DNA of 64,000 nucleotides from Lachnospiraceae bacterium (GTDB lineage: Bacteria > Bacillota > Clostridia > Lachnospirales > Lachnospiraceae): positions 64,168 through 128,167 of the forward strand of contig JAJQCQ010000085.1 in assembly GCA_021202635.1 (NCBI GenBank), in the 5' to 3' direction. The number at the start of each line of letters is the position of its first letter. The stretch's first letter is position 1. Of this stretch, positions 34,336-43,094 are shown in pieces. The notes under the pieces were generated by a model. That model did not search any database. It worked only from the letters and a program-made list of their open reading frames with translations, and was not told where the DNA came from. The position numbers and the translations under genes are program-made.

Positions 34336-35181
34336 TCAGAACTGTGTGCGAAGCTTCGGGTCCAGAAGATCCCGCAGTCCGTCGCCAATGAAATTGGCTC
34401 CGACGGACATCGTAAAAATCGCCAGTCCCGGGAATCCGGCAATCCAGAATTTATTAAAGTTGTCCACGCCTTCTGACACCATCATCCCCCACTCCGGGGT
34501 AGGCGGCGCAGAGCCAAGGCCTAGGAAGCTCAGCGTAGAAAACATCAGAATCTTATTCCCGATATCTGTTGTCGCCATAATGATCACGGAGCTGATGCTG
34601 TTGGGAATGATTTCCCGTATCAGAATCCGGGAATTGGTCGCTCCCATAGCCTCTGAGGCCGTGACATATTCGTTCTCCTTTACACTCAGCACGACACTGC
34701 GCATCAGCCGTGCATAAGTAGGCCATGAAACAATAACCAGAGCAAACATGGTATTAAAGAGGTTCGATCCCATCACGGCATTGATAATCATCGCCAGAAC
34801 CAGTGACGGGAAGGAAAGAATCATTTCCGAAAAGCGCATCATGACATTGTCAACCCAGCCGCCTATATACCCGGCAATGGCTCCATAGAAGGTGCCAATG
34901 ACACCGGCAATCACAACCGTCAGGCATCCGGCCAGCAGGGAATAGCGGGCACCATAGAGAACACGGCTGAAAATATCCCGGCCAAATTTATCTGTTCCGA
35001 ACAGATGTGCCATGGATGGCGCCTGCAGCTTTACCGTGAGATCCTGCTCTATGGGATCATAGGGAGCCAGGAGCGGTGCAAAGATGGCAGCCAGAATCCA
35101 CGCAAGACAGATAATGACGCCAACCGTAAAGAGATGATTTGACTTAAACATTTTCTTTATGGAAAGAAGCATCAGCGGCAC
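34336..35181 (-). CDS. Oligopeptide ABC transporter permease, DppC type
   Basis: Inner-membrane permease of 281 residues with an N-terminal segment and about six membrane helices. The N-terminal signature is LFGTDKFGRDIFSRVLYGAR. The EAA loop that contacts the ATPases is in ASEAMGATNSRILIREIIP. It overlaps the DppB-type gene by 10 nt, so the two are coupled. Confidence 0.94.
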   Translation of the reverse strand: MPLMLLSIKKMFKSNHLFTVGVIICLAWILAAIFAPLLAPYDPIEQDLTVKLQAPSMAHLFGTDKFGRDIFSRVLYGARYSLLAGCLTVVIAGVIGTFYGAIAGYIGGWVDNVMMRFSEMILSFPSLVLAMIINAVMGSNLFNTMFALVIVSWPTYARLMRSVVLSVKENEYVTASEAMGATNSRILIREIIPNSISSVIIMATTDIGNKILMFSTLSFLGLGSAPPTPEWGMMVSEGVDNFNKFWIAGFPGLAIFTMSVGANFIGDGLRDLLDPKLRTQF

Positions 35182-36191
35182 CTCACTCTCGGGTCAATGA
35201 TTCCATACAGGATATCTACAATCGTGTTTATAACCATATAGTTCAGAGCGATCAAAAGAGCGACTCCGATAATGGCCGGATAATCCACAGCCAGCACAGA
35301 TTTATAGGCATATTGGCCGACGCCTGGCCATTGAAAAATGGTTTCTACCAATACCATACCGCCGAGGAGATTGCCAAGGCCAAGACCGATTACGGTCAGT
35401 ACCGGGATCAGGGCATTGCCAAGGGCATGACGAATGATCAGACGCAGGCCCCCCATTCCCTTGGCCTTCGCCGTGCGGATATAGTCTGTAGAAAGCACAT
35501 CCATCAGATTGGAGCGTGTTGTTCGGGTAATTAAGCCCATGGTGAAGGCAGCCAGAACAATGCCCGGCATCAGCAAATGGCAAAACGCGTCCCATGCTTT
35601 TGCCAGGTCTCCTTCGATCAGGCTGTCGATCACATACATCCCTGTAACCGTAGCGGGGGCGGAAAAGGAATTACTGAGACGGCCTGGTCCGGGAGCAATT
35701 TTCAGCTTATAGTAAAAGAAATACAGCATCAGCAGAGCAAACCAGAATGGGGGAATGCTCACACCGGTCACAGAGACCGTGCGGAATACATGATCCAGGG
35801 CACTGTTTCGCCGGATGGCGGAAACGATCCCAAACAGAATGCCCATGACAGAAGCCAGTATGATAGAAAACAAAGCCAGTTCAAGTGTGGCAGGAAAACA
35901 GCGCGCCAGGTCGTCCAGCACTGCCTGATTTGTGCGGATAGAGGTTCCCAGATCCAGACACAGAAGATTCTTAATATACAGGAAGTACTGTACAATTACC
36001 GGTTTATCAAGACCATATTTCGCCCGATATGCGGCTACAATCTCTTCATCGTTAAGCGCCTGCTGGCTCAGATTTGCTACCTCTGGAGACCCGGGTATCA
36101 GCTTCGTCAGGATAAATACCAGAGTCGCCACTCCCAAAAGCATGATGATCAGGTTCAGAAGCTTTTTGCCAATAAACTTTAATTGCTCCAT
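35172..36191 (-). CDS. Oligopeptide ABC transporter permease, DppB type
   Basis: 339 residues from the ATG at 36191 (AGAGGA upstream). One N-terminal helix (LLNLIIMLLGVATLVFIL) and about five more follow. Signatures are IPGSP, KYGLDKPVIVQY and the EAA loop TAKAKGMGGLRLIIRHALG. It pairs with DppC to form the channel. The upstream frame to 36299 lacks a site. Confidence 0.94.
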   Translation of the reverse strand: MEQLKFIGKKLLNLIIMLLGVATLVFILTKLIPGSPEVANLSQQALNDEEIVAAYRAKYGLDKPVIVQYFLYIKNLLCLDLGTSIRTNQAVLDDLARCFPATLELALFSIILASVMGILFGIVSAIRRNSALDHVFRTVSVTGVSIPPFWFALLMLYFFYYKLKIAPGPGRLSNSFSAPATVTGMYVIDSLIEGDLAKAWDAFCHLLMPGIVLAAFTMGLITRTTRSNLMDVLSTDYIRTAKAKGMGGLRLIIRHALGNALIPVLTVIGLGLGNLLGGMVLVETIFQWPGVGQYAYKSVLAVDYPAIIGVALLIALNYMVINTIVDILYGIIDPRVRCR

Positions 36192-36311
36192 AAAATCCTC
36201 TTTTTCGTGAACTACACGATCGTTTTTGCATATAAAATGATTACTCTGACGCTGCATGGCGAGCCGGAAGAAACGTGTCCGGCTCGCCGTAAAGCGCACG
36301 ATTCAGAACCG

Positions 36312-37913
36312 TTATTTTACATTGATGGAAGTCAGGTCAATGGTGATGGAATCCCGGAATTCAACACCCTCCAGACGGACATTGTAAGCAATGTGAGCCG
36401 GAGCCTGTGCAATCATAATGAAGGGACCATATTCGTACATAGCTTCCTGGATCTCTTCCAGAACGGCAATACGATCTTCGTTGTCCGTAGCAGCCATAGC
36501 CTCGGAATAGAGAGCTGCCAGATCCGGGTCCATATCAGCCGTCCATCCGGCGCGCAGGCCGACGGTGCCGCCCGGCAGGAATTCAAGCTGTACATTCGGA
36601 TCCATGTAGTCCGGACCCCAGTACATTACTGTGAAGCCCAGAGTACCTGAGCGGTATGCATCGCCGTATCCGGCTGCCCAGGCTTCTGTCACAAGGTTGA
36701 CATTAATGCCGATTTCCGACAGGTCGCTCTTGATTTTCTGTGCCAGGTCGGTGAGCAGGATGCCTTCCATATCCAGGTCGGTTACCGTCATGTCGATGTC
36801 AAAGCCATCCGCGTAGCCGGCCTCAGCCAGAAACTCCTTTGCTGCCTCCACATCTCTGTAATCGGTGGGGCGCTCACCCAGGCAGCCCATAAAACCTACC
36901 TGGATAATGTCATATGGAGTTGTGGTACCCTCTCCGCAGATCATCTGAATGCCTTCATAGTCCAGAGCCAGACGGATCGCCTGCTGTACCTGGGTATTGG
37001 AAACCGGACCTCCATAGGTTTCATCCATATTCATCATCACAAAGGCAACCGTTTTGGTGGCGCCGTTGGCGATCTCGATATCCTCTGCACCATCCAGCTC
37101 CTCCATGGTATCGTCTGTCATGTTCAGAGCAATGTCAATGTCGCCGGTAGCCAGGGTCATCATCTGGGTGTTGGAATCGGACTGAATTTTCAGAATATAT
37201 TTGTCAACGTTGCTGGTCTCCTCTCCCCAGTAAGCCGTATTTTTCTCCAAAACCACTTCCTCATCCGTAATGTAGCTGGTAAGAACATAAAGTCCGGAGC
37301 CGGCGCTTGTGCCATTCAGATACGTCTGTGCGGTATCCGTGCTGGCTGCATCCTCATCTGAGGTACCGCCGTTTTCCATCACGACCGCACTGTCCAGAAC
37401 GGAGAGGGAATTGTAAGTCAGCTTCGAAAGAATGGCGCTGTCTACCTGATTCAGGTTAAAAACAACCGTGTAATCATCAGGAGTATCTATGCTCTCGATG
37501 GTATCACAGATAAAGGACGGATTGCTGACCAGATTCTTGCAGCGATTGATACTGAAGGCCACATCTGCGCTTGTCATAGGATTGCCGCTGGCAAACACGA
37601 CATCCTGGCGGAGGCTGACGGTAAGTGTCAGACCATCCTCAGAGAATTCGTAGCTCTCCGCCAGAAGCGGCTGCGGAGTGTCGTCATCGGAATAGAAACG
37701 GAACAGAGTTTCGTAGCAGGCATTGACGATAAGCTGCGGGTATTTTTCATAGACATAACCCGGATCCAGAGATGAGAAGCCTGCCCCCATTGCGATAATC
37801 ACTGTGTTGTTCGATTCAGAGGCAGACGCCACAGTGCCGATACCGGACAGTGCAGCTGTGGCCATTCCTGCCGCAGAACCCTTCAAAAAGTCTCTTCTGC
37901 TGATTTTTTTCAT
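36312..37913 (-). CDS. Peptide ABC transporter substrate-binding protein with Tat-type signal
   Basis: 533 residues, SBP_bac_5 family. The N-terminus has a twin-arginine motif (SRRDFLKG), a hydrophobic stretch (AAGMATAALSGIG) and ASA cleavage site. There is no cysteine lipobox, unlike most Gram-positive binding proteins. Family blocks are LDPGYVYEKYPQLIVNACYE and LAESYEFSEDGLTLTVSLR. It lies between the ATPase and permease genes. The ligand could be peptides or nickel; the M24 peptidase downstream favours peptides. Confidence 0.9.
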   Translation of the reverse strand: MKKISRRDFLKGSAAGMATAALSGIGTVASASESNNTVIIAMGAGFSSLDPGYVYEKYPQLIVNACYETLFRFYSDDDTPQPLLAESYEFSEDGLTLTVSLRQDVVFASGNPMTSADVAFSINRCKNLVSNPSFICDTIESIDTPDDYTVVFNLNQVDSAILSKLTYNSLSVLDSAVVMENGGTSDEDAASTDTAQTYLNGTSAGSGLYVLTSYITDEEVVLEKNTAYWGEETSNVDKYILKIQSDSNTQMMTLATGDIDIALNMTDDTMEELDGAEDIEIANGATKTVAFVMMNMDETYGGPVSNTQVQQAIRLALDYEGIQMICGEGTTTPYDIIQVGFMGCLGERPTDYRDVEAAKEFLAEAGYADGFDIDMTVTDLDMEGILLTDLAQKIKSDLSEIGINVNLVTEAWAAGYGDAYRSGTLGFTVMYWGPDYMDPNVQLEFLPGGTVGLRAGWTADMDPDLAALYSEAMAATDNEDRIAVLEEIQEAMYEYGPFIMIAQAPAHIAYNVRLEGVEFRDSITIDLTSINVK

Positions 37914-37991
37914 TTTCTTTTTCCTCCTGATTTATTTGGACAAATGACTTCTGTCATCTGCTCATAACTGTTATCATCCGCGGCTAAGCGG

Positions 37992-38972
37992 TCAGACGGT
38001 TTCCGTATCATAAAGATGACAGGCGACAAAATGTCCGGGTTCAATTTCCCTCATCACCGGTTCAACCCGGCTGCAGTGCTCGCAGGCCTTGGGACATCTG
38101 GTGTGAAAGCGGCATCCGGAAGGCGGATCGGAAGGACTGGGCACATCTCCCTCCAGACGGATGCGTGCTCCCTGGCCGGATTCGCCCACCTGCGGAATGG
38201 CAGAGAGCAAAGCTTCTGTATAGGGATGATAGCGTTTTTCATAGAGCCGGTCATACGCGGCAATTTCAGCGATCTTGCCCAGATACATGACCGCCACCCG
38301 ATCGCTGACCTGATACACGACATTCAGATTGTGGGAGATAAAAAAGTAAGTCAGTCCCAGCTTCGTTTTTAATTCCTGCAGAAGATTGAGTACCTGTGCC
38401 TGCACTGAAACATCCAGCGCGGACACTGCCTCGTCACAGATAATCAGATCCGGATTCAGCGCCAGAGCACGGGCAATCCCGATTCTCTGTTTCTGACCGC
38501 CGGAAAGCTCATGCGGATAGCGGCTGAGAACATAGGTATCCATACCAACCAGCTGCAGCAATTCTTCGATCCTGGCGTTCACATCCATTTTTTTCTGCAA
38601 TTTGTGAATCTCAAATGGCTCCATCAGAATCTGCCGGATGTTGCGGCGGGGGTTCAGACAGGCAGACGGATCCTGAAAAATAATCTGTGCTTTGCTGCGC
38701 ATTTTTCGCAGGTCGGTTCCTTTCAGATCTGTGATATCTGTCCCATCGAGAATCACGCGTCCCTGGGTAGGTGGAATGAGACGAATCAGAGCACGTCCTA
38801 ATGTACTTTTTCCGCACCCGCTCTCCCCTACGACACCAAACGTCTCCCCTCTGTATATATCAAAGCTGACATCATCCACAGCCTTCACAACACCGGAACG
38901 CTTTTCTTTTCCTTTGAAATACACCTGTAAATGGTCTGCTGTCACCAGCACCTGCTTCTTATTCTCTGCCAT
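37992..38972 (-). CDS. Oligopeptide ABC transporter ATPase, DppF type
   Basis: 326 residues from the ATG at 38972 (GGGGGA upstream). Walker A GESGCGKST, signature LSGGQKQRIGIARAL, Walker B LIICDEAVSALD. The C-terminal oligopeptide-transporter domain has the Cys motif GCRFHTRCPKACEHC. It overlaps the dppD end by 14 nt, so translation is coupled. Confidence 0.94.
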   Translation of the reverse strand: MAENKKQVLVTADHLQVYFKGKEKRSGVVKAVDDVSFDIYRGETFGVVGESGCGKSTLGRALIRLIPPTQGRVILDGTDITDLKGTDLRKMRSKAQIIFQDPSACLNPRRNIRQILMEPFEIHKLQKKMDVNARIEELLQLVGMDTYVLSRYPHELSGGQKQRIGIARALALNPDLIICDEAVSALDVSVQAQVLNLLQELKTKLGLTYFFISHNLNVVYQVSDRVAVMYLGKIAEIAAYDRLYEKRYHPYTEALLSAIPQVGESGQGARIRLEGDVPSPSDPPSGCRFHTRCPKACEHCSRVEPVMREIEPGHFVACHLYDTETV

Positions 38973-39972
38973 GCGCAATCCCCCCTGCCTGCTCCTCTCC
39001 GGCATACAGCCAGCACCGGACATCCCGTTCATCTGAAATACTTTGAATCGGCGGAACCTCTGTTTTGCATTTTTCTGTCGCGCGGGGGCATCTTGGCCAG
39101 AAGCTGCATCCCTCAATCCGCTCAGTCGGGTTTGGCACCATCCCTTCGATCGTAACCAAAGGCTTTCTTTCCTTTGTAATGGTCGGTATGGCATGGAGCA
39201 GTCCCTGCGTATAGGGATGCTTCGGAGATGTGAAAATATCTCTCACCGGTGCTTTTTCCACCACATGGCCGGTATACATGACAATGACGGTATCGCACAG
39301 CTCACTGACGACGCCCAGATCGTGGGTAATAAACAGAATCGAGGTGCCTCTCTTCGCATTCAGGTCCCGGATCAGATCCAGAATCTGTGCCTGGATCGTC
39401 ACATCCAGAGCTGTGGTAGGCTCATCCGCAATCAGCACCTCCGGCTGACAGGCCAGCGCCATGGCAATCATTACGCGCTGTCGCATACCACCGGACATCT
39501 GATGCGGATATTCATAGGCACGTGCTTCCGGATTCGCAATCCCGACCTCCCGCAGCAGCTCAATCGCTTCCTGCATGGCTTTCTTTTTTTCCATGCCGCC
39601 GTGAAGCTGCAGGACTTCGGCAATCTGTCTGCCACAGCGTATGATGGGATTCAAAGAAGTCATCGGCTCCTGGAAAATCATGGAGATCTTATTTCCCCGG
39701 ATCTTTTGCATCTCTTTTTCTGAAAGGCAGGTCAGGTCCTGCCCGGCAAAGTGAATCTCTCCGCCAACGATTTTTCCCGGCGGATTGGGAATCAGTCCCA
39801 TAACGGCCAGGGAAGAAACGCTCTTGCCACTTCCGCTTTCTCCCACGATGCCCAGCTTCTCTCCTTTATGTAAGGTATAGCTCAGGCCATCTACGGCTTT
39901 GACCGTTCCCGCAATCGTATGAAACTCTACACATAAATCCCTGATCTCCAGGGTGATTTCCGACTGAATCAT
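38959..39972 (-). CDS. Oligopeptide ABC transporter ATPase, DppD type
   Basis: 337 residues, first gene of the importer operon. Walker [10 protein letters not shown], signature [15 protein letters not shown], Walker [13 protein letters not shown]. The C-terminal motif [15 protein letters not shown] matches the DppD/OppD iron-sulfur-like cysteine region. It has a promoter about 245 nt upstream with a leader holding dispersed repeats. Confidence 0.94.
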   Translation of the reverse strand: MIQSEITLEIRDLCVEFHTIAGTVKAVDGLSYTLHKGEKLGIVGESGSGKSVSSLAVMGLIPNPPGKIVGGEIHFAGQDLTCLSEKEMQKIRGNKISMIFQEPMTSLNPIIRCGRQIAEVLQLHGGMEKKKAMQEAIELLREVGIANPEARAYEYPHQMSGGMRQRVMIAMALACQPEVLIADEPTTALDVTIQAQILDLIRDLNAKRGTSILFITHDLGVVSELCDTVIVMYTGHVVEKAPVRDIFTSPKHPYTQGLLHAIPTITKERKPLVTIEGMVPNPTERIEGCSFWPRCPRATEKCKTEVPPIQSISDERDVRCWLYAGEEQAGGIAHGRE

Positions 39973-40011
39973 GATTTCTCTTGTTCTTTCTGATTTTTTA
40001 TCCGCTTAGCG

Positions 40012-40090
40012 GCAAGCGAAGCAGAGTGCAGACCAGCGGCCTTCTGTTCTGGGTTATCGCTTTCCTGTAACGATTCAGAATCGTGCTTCG
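40012..40090. repeat. Dispersed repeat copies in the importer leader
   Basis: One arm at 40012-40060 (GCAAGCGAAGCAGAG ... GACCAGCGGCCTTCTGTTC) and one arm starting GTAACGATTCAGAA at 40068, with a short GTGCTTCGCAC hairpin after it. They fill most of the 5' leader of the dppD operon (gap 39973-40264). Confidence 0.6.
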
Positions 40091-40215
40091 CACTTTTTTC
40101 ATCCATGCCGCATACGGATGATTTACGGGTTTGCAGTTTCACCAGTTTACAGTCTTAAAGTGTCCGACAAAAGAAAAAGGACATTCGAACGCCCTTGTCT
40201 TTGCAATTTCATTCC

Positions 40216-40244
40216 ACTCTACCATAGAACAGCGATAATTTCAA
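40216..40244 (-). promoter_or_regulatory. Promoter of the peptide importer operon
   Basis: Minus-strand -35 TTGAAA (40239-40244) and -10 TAGAGT (40216-40221) with a 17-nt spacer. It starts a leader of about 240 nt before dppD. Confidence 0.65.
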
Positions 40245-40264
40245 GTAAATCTTTTTTGTGCGAA

Positions 40265-40828
40265 TTATGCAAGAGAAAACAGGATAAGCCCGGCCGCACC
40301 CGAACCCAGCATTGCCCAGATCGGGCTTATTTTCCACTTCCTTAGTATAAAAAATGCACCGATGAAAATCACAACCGCTTTGCTATTGATTTCGCTCAGA
40401 CTGCCAGGCAAAGAGGCCGCACCAGAAACTGCCGTAAAAAACAGGTTCATCCCTGCCGAGAAGATCATGGCTATCACCGCCGGGCGAATTCCTGAGAGGA
40501 TTCCCTGTATCATTTTCATGTTTCGGAATCGATAATATAAGTATGCCAGTAACATGACAATCGTACAGGATGGGACAATGCAGCCCAATGTTGCGGCAAT
40601 TGCACCAGGCAGGCCTGCTGTCAGCGTGCCGACGAAGGTCGCGGAATTAATTGCGACCGGACCAGGCGTCATCTCTGCGATCGTGACAATATCCGCGAAT
40701 TGTGTTTCTGTGATCCAGGAATGCACTTCCATCACCTGATGCTGTATCAGCGGCATCGCCGCATACCCTCCGCCAATGCTGAACAGACCGATCTGGAAAA
40801 AGCTCCAGAATAATTCGAGATAAATCAT
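40265..40828 (-). CDS. Chromate transporter family protein (short CHR subunit)
   Basis: 187 residues, one half-size CHR domain with about five or six membrane helices. Signatures: FFQIGLFSIGGGYAAMPLI and the TPGPVAINSATFVGT loop. Split CHR pairs act as a heterodimer; their physiological substrate in gut Clostridia is not known and may not be chromate. It follows its partner gene by 3 nt. Confidence 0.9.
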   Translation of the reverse strand: MIYLELFWSFFQIGLFSIGGGYAAMPLIQHQVMEVHSWITETQFADIVTIAEMTPGPVAINSATFVGTLTAGLPGAIAATLGCIVPSCTIVMLLAYLYYRFRNMKMIQGILSGIRPAVIAMIFSAGMNLFFTAVSGAASLPGSLSEINSKAVVIFIGAFFILRKWKISPIWAMLGSGAAGLILFSLA

Positions 40829-40831
40829 TCT

Positions 40832-41404
40832 TTACAGCTCCTTTTTGCGTTTTCCATCATACAGGGTTTCCAGGGCTCCAATTACTCCGCAGAGGAAAAT
40901 GACCAGAATCATATTTACATCAAAATACCGGATAGCCACAAAAGCTCCCGCAAAAACCAGAATCGGAAGAAGCTGCCTCTTTTGCAGAATCGGCTTCAGC
41001 ATATCAAAAACTACATCAAAAATTACCGCGGCTACACCGCATAGCAGTCCTGCCATAACCAGGCTGACAATGGCATTATCACGAAAAGCCTGGTAAAACA
41101 TCGAGATAACAGAAATAATGACAAGAGGCGGAATCACGGTGCCCCCAACTGCCAGCAGTGCGCCGGAAACACCGGATACACGGTATCCTACGAGGATCGA
41201 AGTGTTGACCGCGACTGCTCCCGGAGAAGACTGTGCAATCGCTGCGATATCCAGCATCTCCTGCTCATCCAGCCACCCCAGTTCCTCTACAAACCGTTTT
41301 TTCATCAGCGGAACAATCACAAATCCGCCCCCAAATGTACAGGCACTCAGGCGGAAGACAGAAAAAAACAGCTGCAATTGTTTTGACTTTTTTATTTTCT
41401 TCAA
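40832..41404 (-). CDS. Chromate transporter family protein (short CHR subunit, partner)
   Basis: 190 residues, second half-size CHR domain: FSVFRLSACTFGGGFVIVPLM and SSPGAVAVNTSILVGYR. I choose the TTG at 41404 because AAGGTGA lies just upstream and the protein then starts like its relatives (KKIKKSKQLQLFF). The ATG at 41458 coincides with a possible -10 element (TATGAT) and would add an unusual charged tail. It is divergent from a LysR gene, its probable regulator. Confidence 0.85.
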   Translation of the reverse strand: MKKIKKSKQLQLFFSVFRLSACTFGGGFVIVPLMKKRFVEELGWLDEQEMLDIAAIAQSSPGAVAVNTSILVGYRVSGVSGALLAVGGTVIPPLVIISVISMFYQAFRDNAIVSLVMAGLLCGVAAVIFDVVFDMLKPILQKRQLLPILVFAGAFVAIRYFDVNMILVIFLCGVIGALETLYDGKRKKEL

Positions 41405-41463
41405 ATCGTCACCTTCATCAAATCCAAAGTCCTTCTTTTTTCTTTTGTATCCTATCATAGCAC

Positions 41464-41492
41464 TTGCTTTTTAATAACGGAAATAATATAAT
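41464..41492 (+). promoter_or_regulatory. Promoter of the LysR gene in the divergent chr/lysR region
   Basis: -35 TTGCTT (41464-41469) and -10 TATAAT (41487-41492) with a 17-nt spacer. The A/T-rich region overlaps the likely promoter of the divergent transporter genes, as expected when a LysR protein controls both. Confidence 0.7.
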
Positions 41493-41534
41493 TCAATCAA
41501 AATAATAATGATTTTTATATAAGGAGACGATGGA

Positions 41535-42449
41535 ATGACATTACGTCACATGAAAATATTCAGCGCTGTTTGCGACGCAAATTATAATACCACGAAAGCA
41601 GCTAAAAACATGAATATGACACAGCCGGCCGTCAGTTTCGCGATCAAAGAACTGGAACAGTATTATGGAATTGTTCTTTTTGATCGAATTGGGAGGCGGC
41701 TCCAGATCACGCCGGCCGGAGAAAAGTTTTTACAATATGCGCTCCGCATTCTGGCACAGTTCGACGACCTGGAGCGGGAGATGCGGAACTGGGACTCCGT
41801 TGGCCTGTTGCGGGCAGGGGCCAGCATTACCATCGGCTCACAGTTTCTGCCAGGTTATGTGAAAGCTTTTTATCATGATTATCCCGATACGGATGTGCAG
41901 GTCACAGTAGCCCCCTCGGAACGACTGGAGCAGGCTCTGATCAATAACTGTCTGGACTTCGCACTGATGGAAGGTCCGCCGCACGATCCGGCCATGTACG
42001 CCGAAGAATATATGAAAGACCATCTGAGTATCATCGCTTCTCCGGACGAAGGATTCATACAGGACCAACAGCTGACCTTGCAGCAGTTTCAGAAGCAGCG
42101 TTTCCTTTTGCGGGAACCCGGAAGCGGTACCAGAGAAGTATTTGATCTGGCTGTCTCGCATGCGGGTATTACCATAAAGCCGATCTGGGAAGCGACCAGC
42201 ACGACTGCACTCGTCAATGCGGTAATGAACGGTCTGGGAATCGCTGCCGTCCCGTATCGAATGATACAGAGCGTTTTAGAACGGAAACAGATTGTGACTC
42301 TAAATGTGGAAGGACTGGATTTTACGAGAAGTTTTTTTATTGTTTATCACAAGGACAAATATCTGACACCATCCGCAAAGGCTTTTCTCGACCTCTGCCG
42401 CAATTACGAAAAGAACAGTCCTTTGCCCAAATACAACGGACTGTATTAA
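41535..42449 (+). CDS. LysR family transcriptional regulator
   Basis: 304 residues. The N-terminal winged helix-turn-helix begins LRHMKIFSAVCDANYNTTKAA with AVSFAIKELEQYYGIVLFDR as the recognition part. A periplasmic-binding-like effector domain follows from about residue 90. The ribosome binding site AAGGAG is 8 nt upstream. It is divergent from the two chromate-family transporter genes, which it probably controls. The inducer is unknown. Confidence 0.92.
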   Translation: MTLRHMKIFSAVCDANYNTTKAAKNMNMTQPAVSFAIKELEQYYGIVLFDRIGRRLQITPAGEKFLQYALRILAQFDDLEREMRNWDSVGLLRAGASITIGSQFLPGYVKAFYHDYPDTDVQVTVAPSERLEQALINNCLDFALMEGPPHDPAMYAEEYMKDHLSIIASPDEGFIQDQQLTLQQFQKQRFLLREPGSGTREVFDLAVSHAGITIKPIWEATSTTALVNAVMNGLGIAAVPYRMIQSVLERKQIVTLNVEGLDFTRSFFIVYHKDKYLTPSAKAFLDLCRNYEKNSPLPKYNGLY

Positions 42450-42465
42450 GTGTGCACGGCCGCAT

Positions 42466-42945
42466 CTATTTATGATACGGTTCGCCGCGGTTAATGCGGA
42501 AGCTGCGATAAATCTGCTCAAGCAAAATGACCCGCATCAGCTGATGGGGGAAGGTCAGTCTGGAAAAGCTCATCTGCTCATTGGCGCGTAAAAAGATCTT
42601 ATCTGAAAGACCAAGGGAGCCTCCAATGACAAAGCAGATACTGCTCTCTCCATGCAGCCCAAGCATCTCCAGCTTATGTGCCAGACCAATGGAATCCGGC
42701 ATCTGTCCATCGATTGCCAGGGCAATCACATAGTCTGTATCGCTGATGCATCGAAGCAGACGATCCGCTTCTGTATCCTTGATCTGAAGCTCTTCCGCCT
42801 CGGAGGCACCATCCGGCGTCTTCTCATCCGATACTTCAACGATTTCAAGCTTACAGTAGCGGCTTAAGCGCTTCTGATATTCAGCCACCGCGTCACGAAG
42901 ATATTTTTCTTTGATTTTTCCTACGGTAAGGATGCGTATTTTCAT
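42466..42945 (-). CDS. rlmH: 23S rRNA (pseudouridine1915-N3)-methyltransferase RlmH
   Basis: 159-residue SPOUT methyltransferase. SAM-binding knot motifs are CFVIGGSLGLSDKI and FSRLTFPHQLMRVILLEQIYRSF split across the C-terminus; HK-rich end GEPYHK is the family terminus. It is convergent with the LysR gene at 16 nt. Its ribosome binding site is weak (AGAAAG). Confidence 0.97.
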   Translation of the reverse strand: MKIRILTVGKIKEKYLRDAVAEYQKRLSRYCKLEIVEVSDEKTPDGASEAEELQIKDTEADRLLRCISDTDYVIALAIDGQMPDSIGLAHKLEMLGLHGESSICFVIGGSLGLSDKIFLRANEQMSFSRLTFPHQLMRVILLEQIYRSFRINRGEPYHK

Positions 42946-43021
42946 ATATTCTTTCTATTTCGTTCTGATTTCTTCTCAGACCTCTGGTTTCTCGAAAGGA
43001 TTGTTTTTCGTAACGATTCAG

Positions 43022-43083
43022 AAAAAAAGCAGACAGTTGTCTGCCGCAGGAACGCTTTTCCCGGGCAGGACAACTGTCTGCTG
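43022..43083 (-). terminator. Rho-independent terminator of nfnAB
   Basis: On the minus strand, AGCAGACAGTTGTC pairs perfectly with GACAACTGTCTGCT (14 bp) and is followed by seven T. It lies 12 nt after the stop codon at 43095. It adjoins a GTAACGATTCAGAA element of the dispersed family on the far side. Confidence 0.9.
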
Positions 43084-43094
43084 CAGAAACATCG

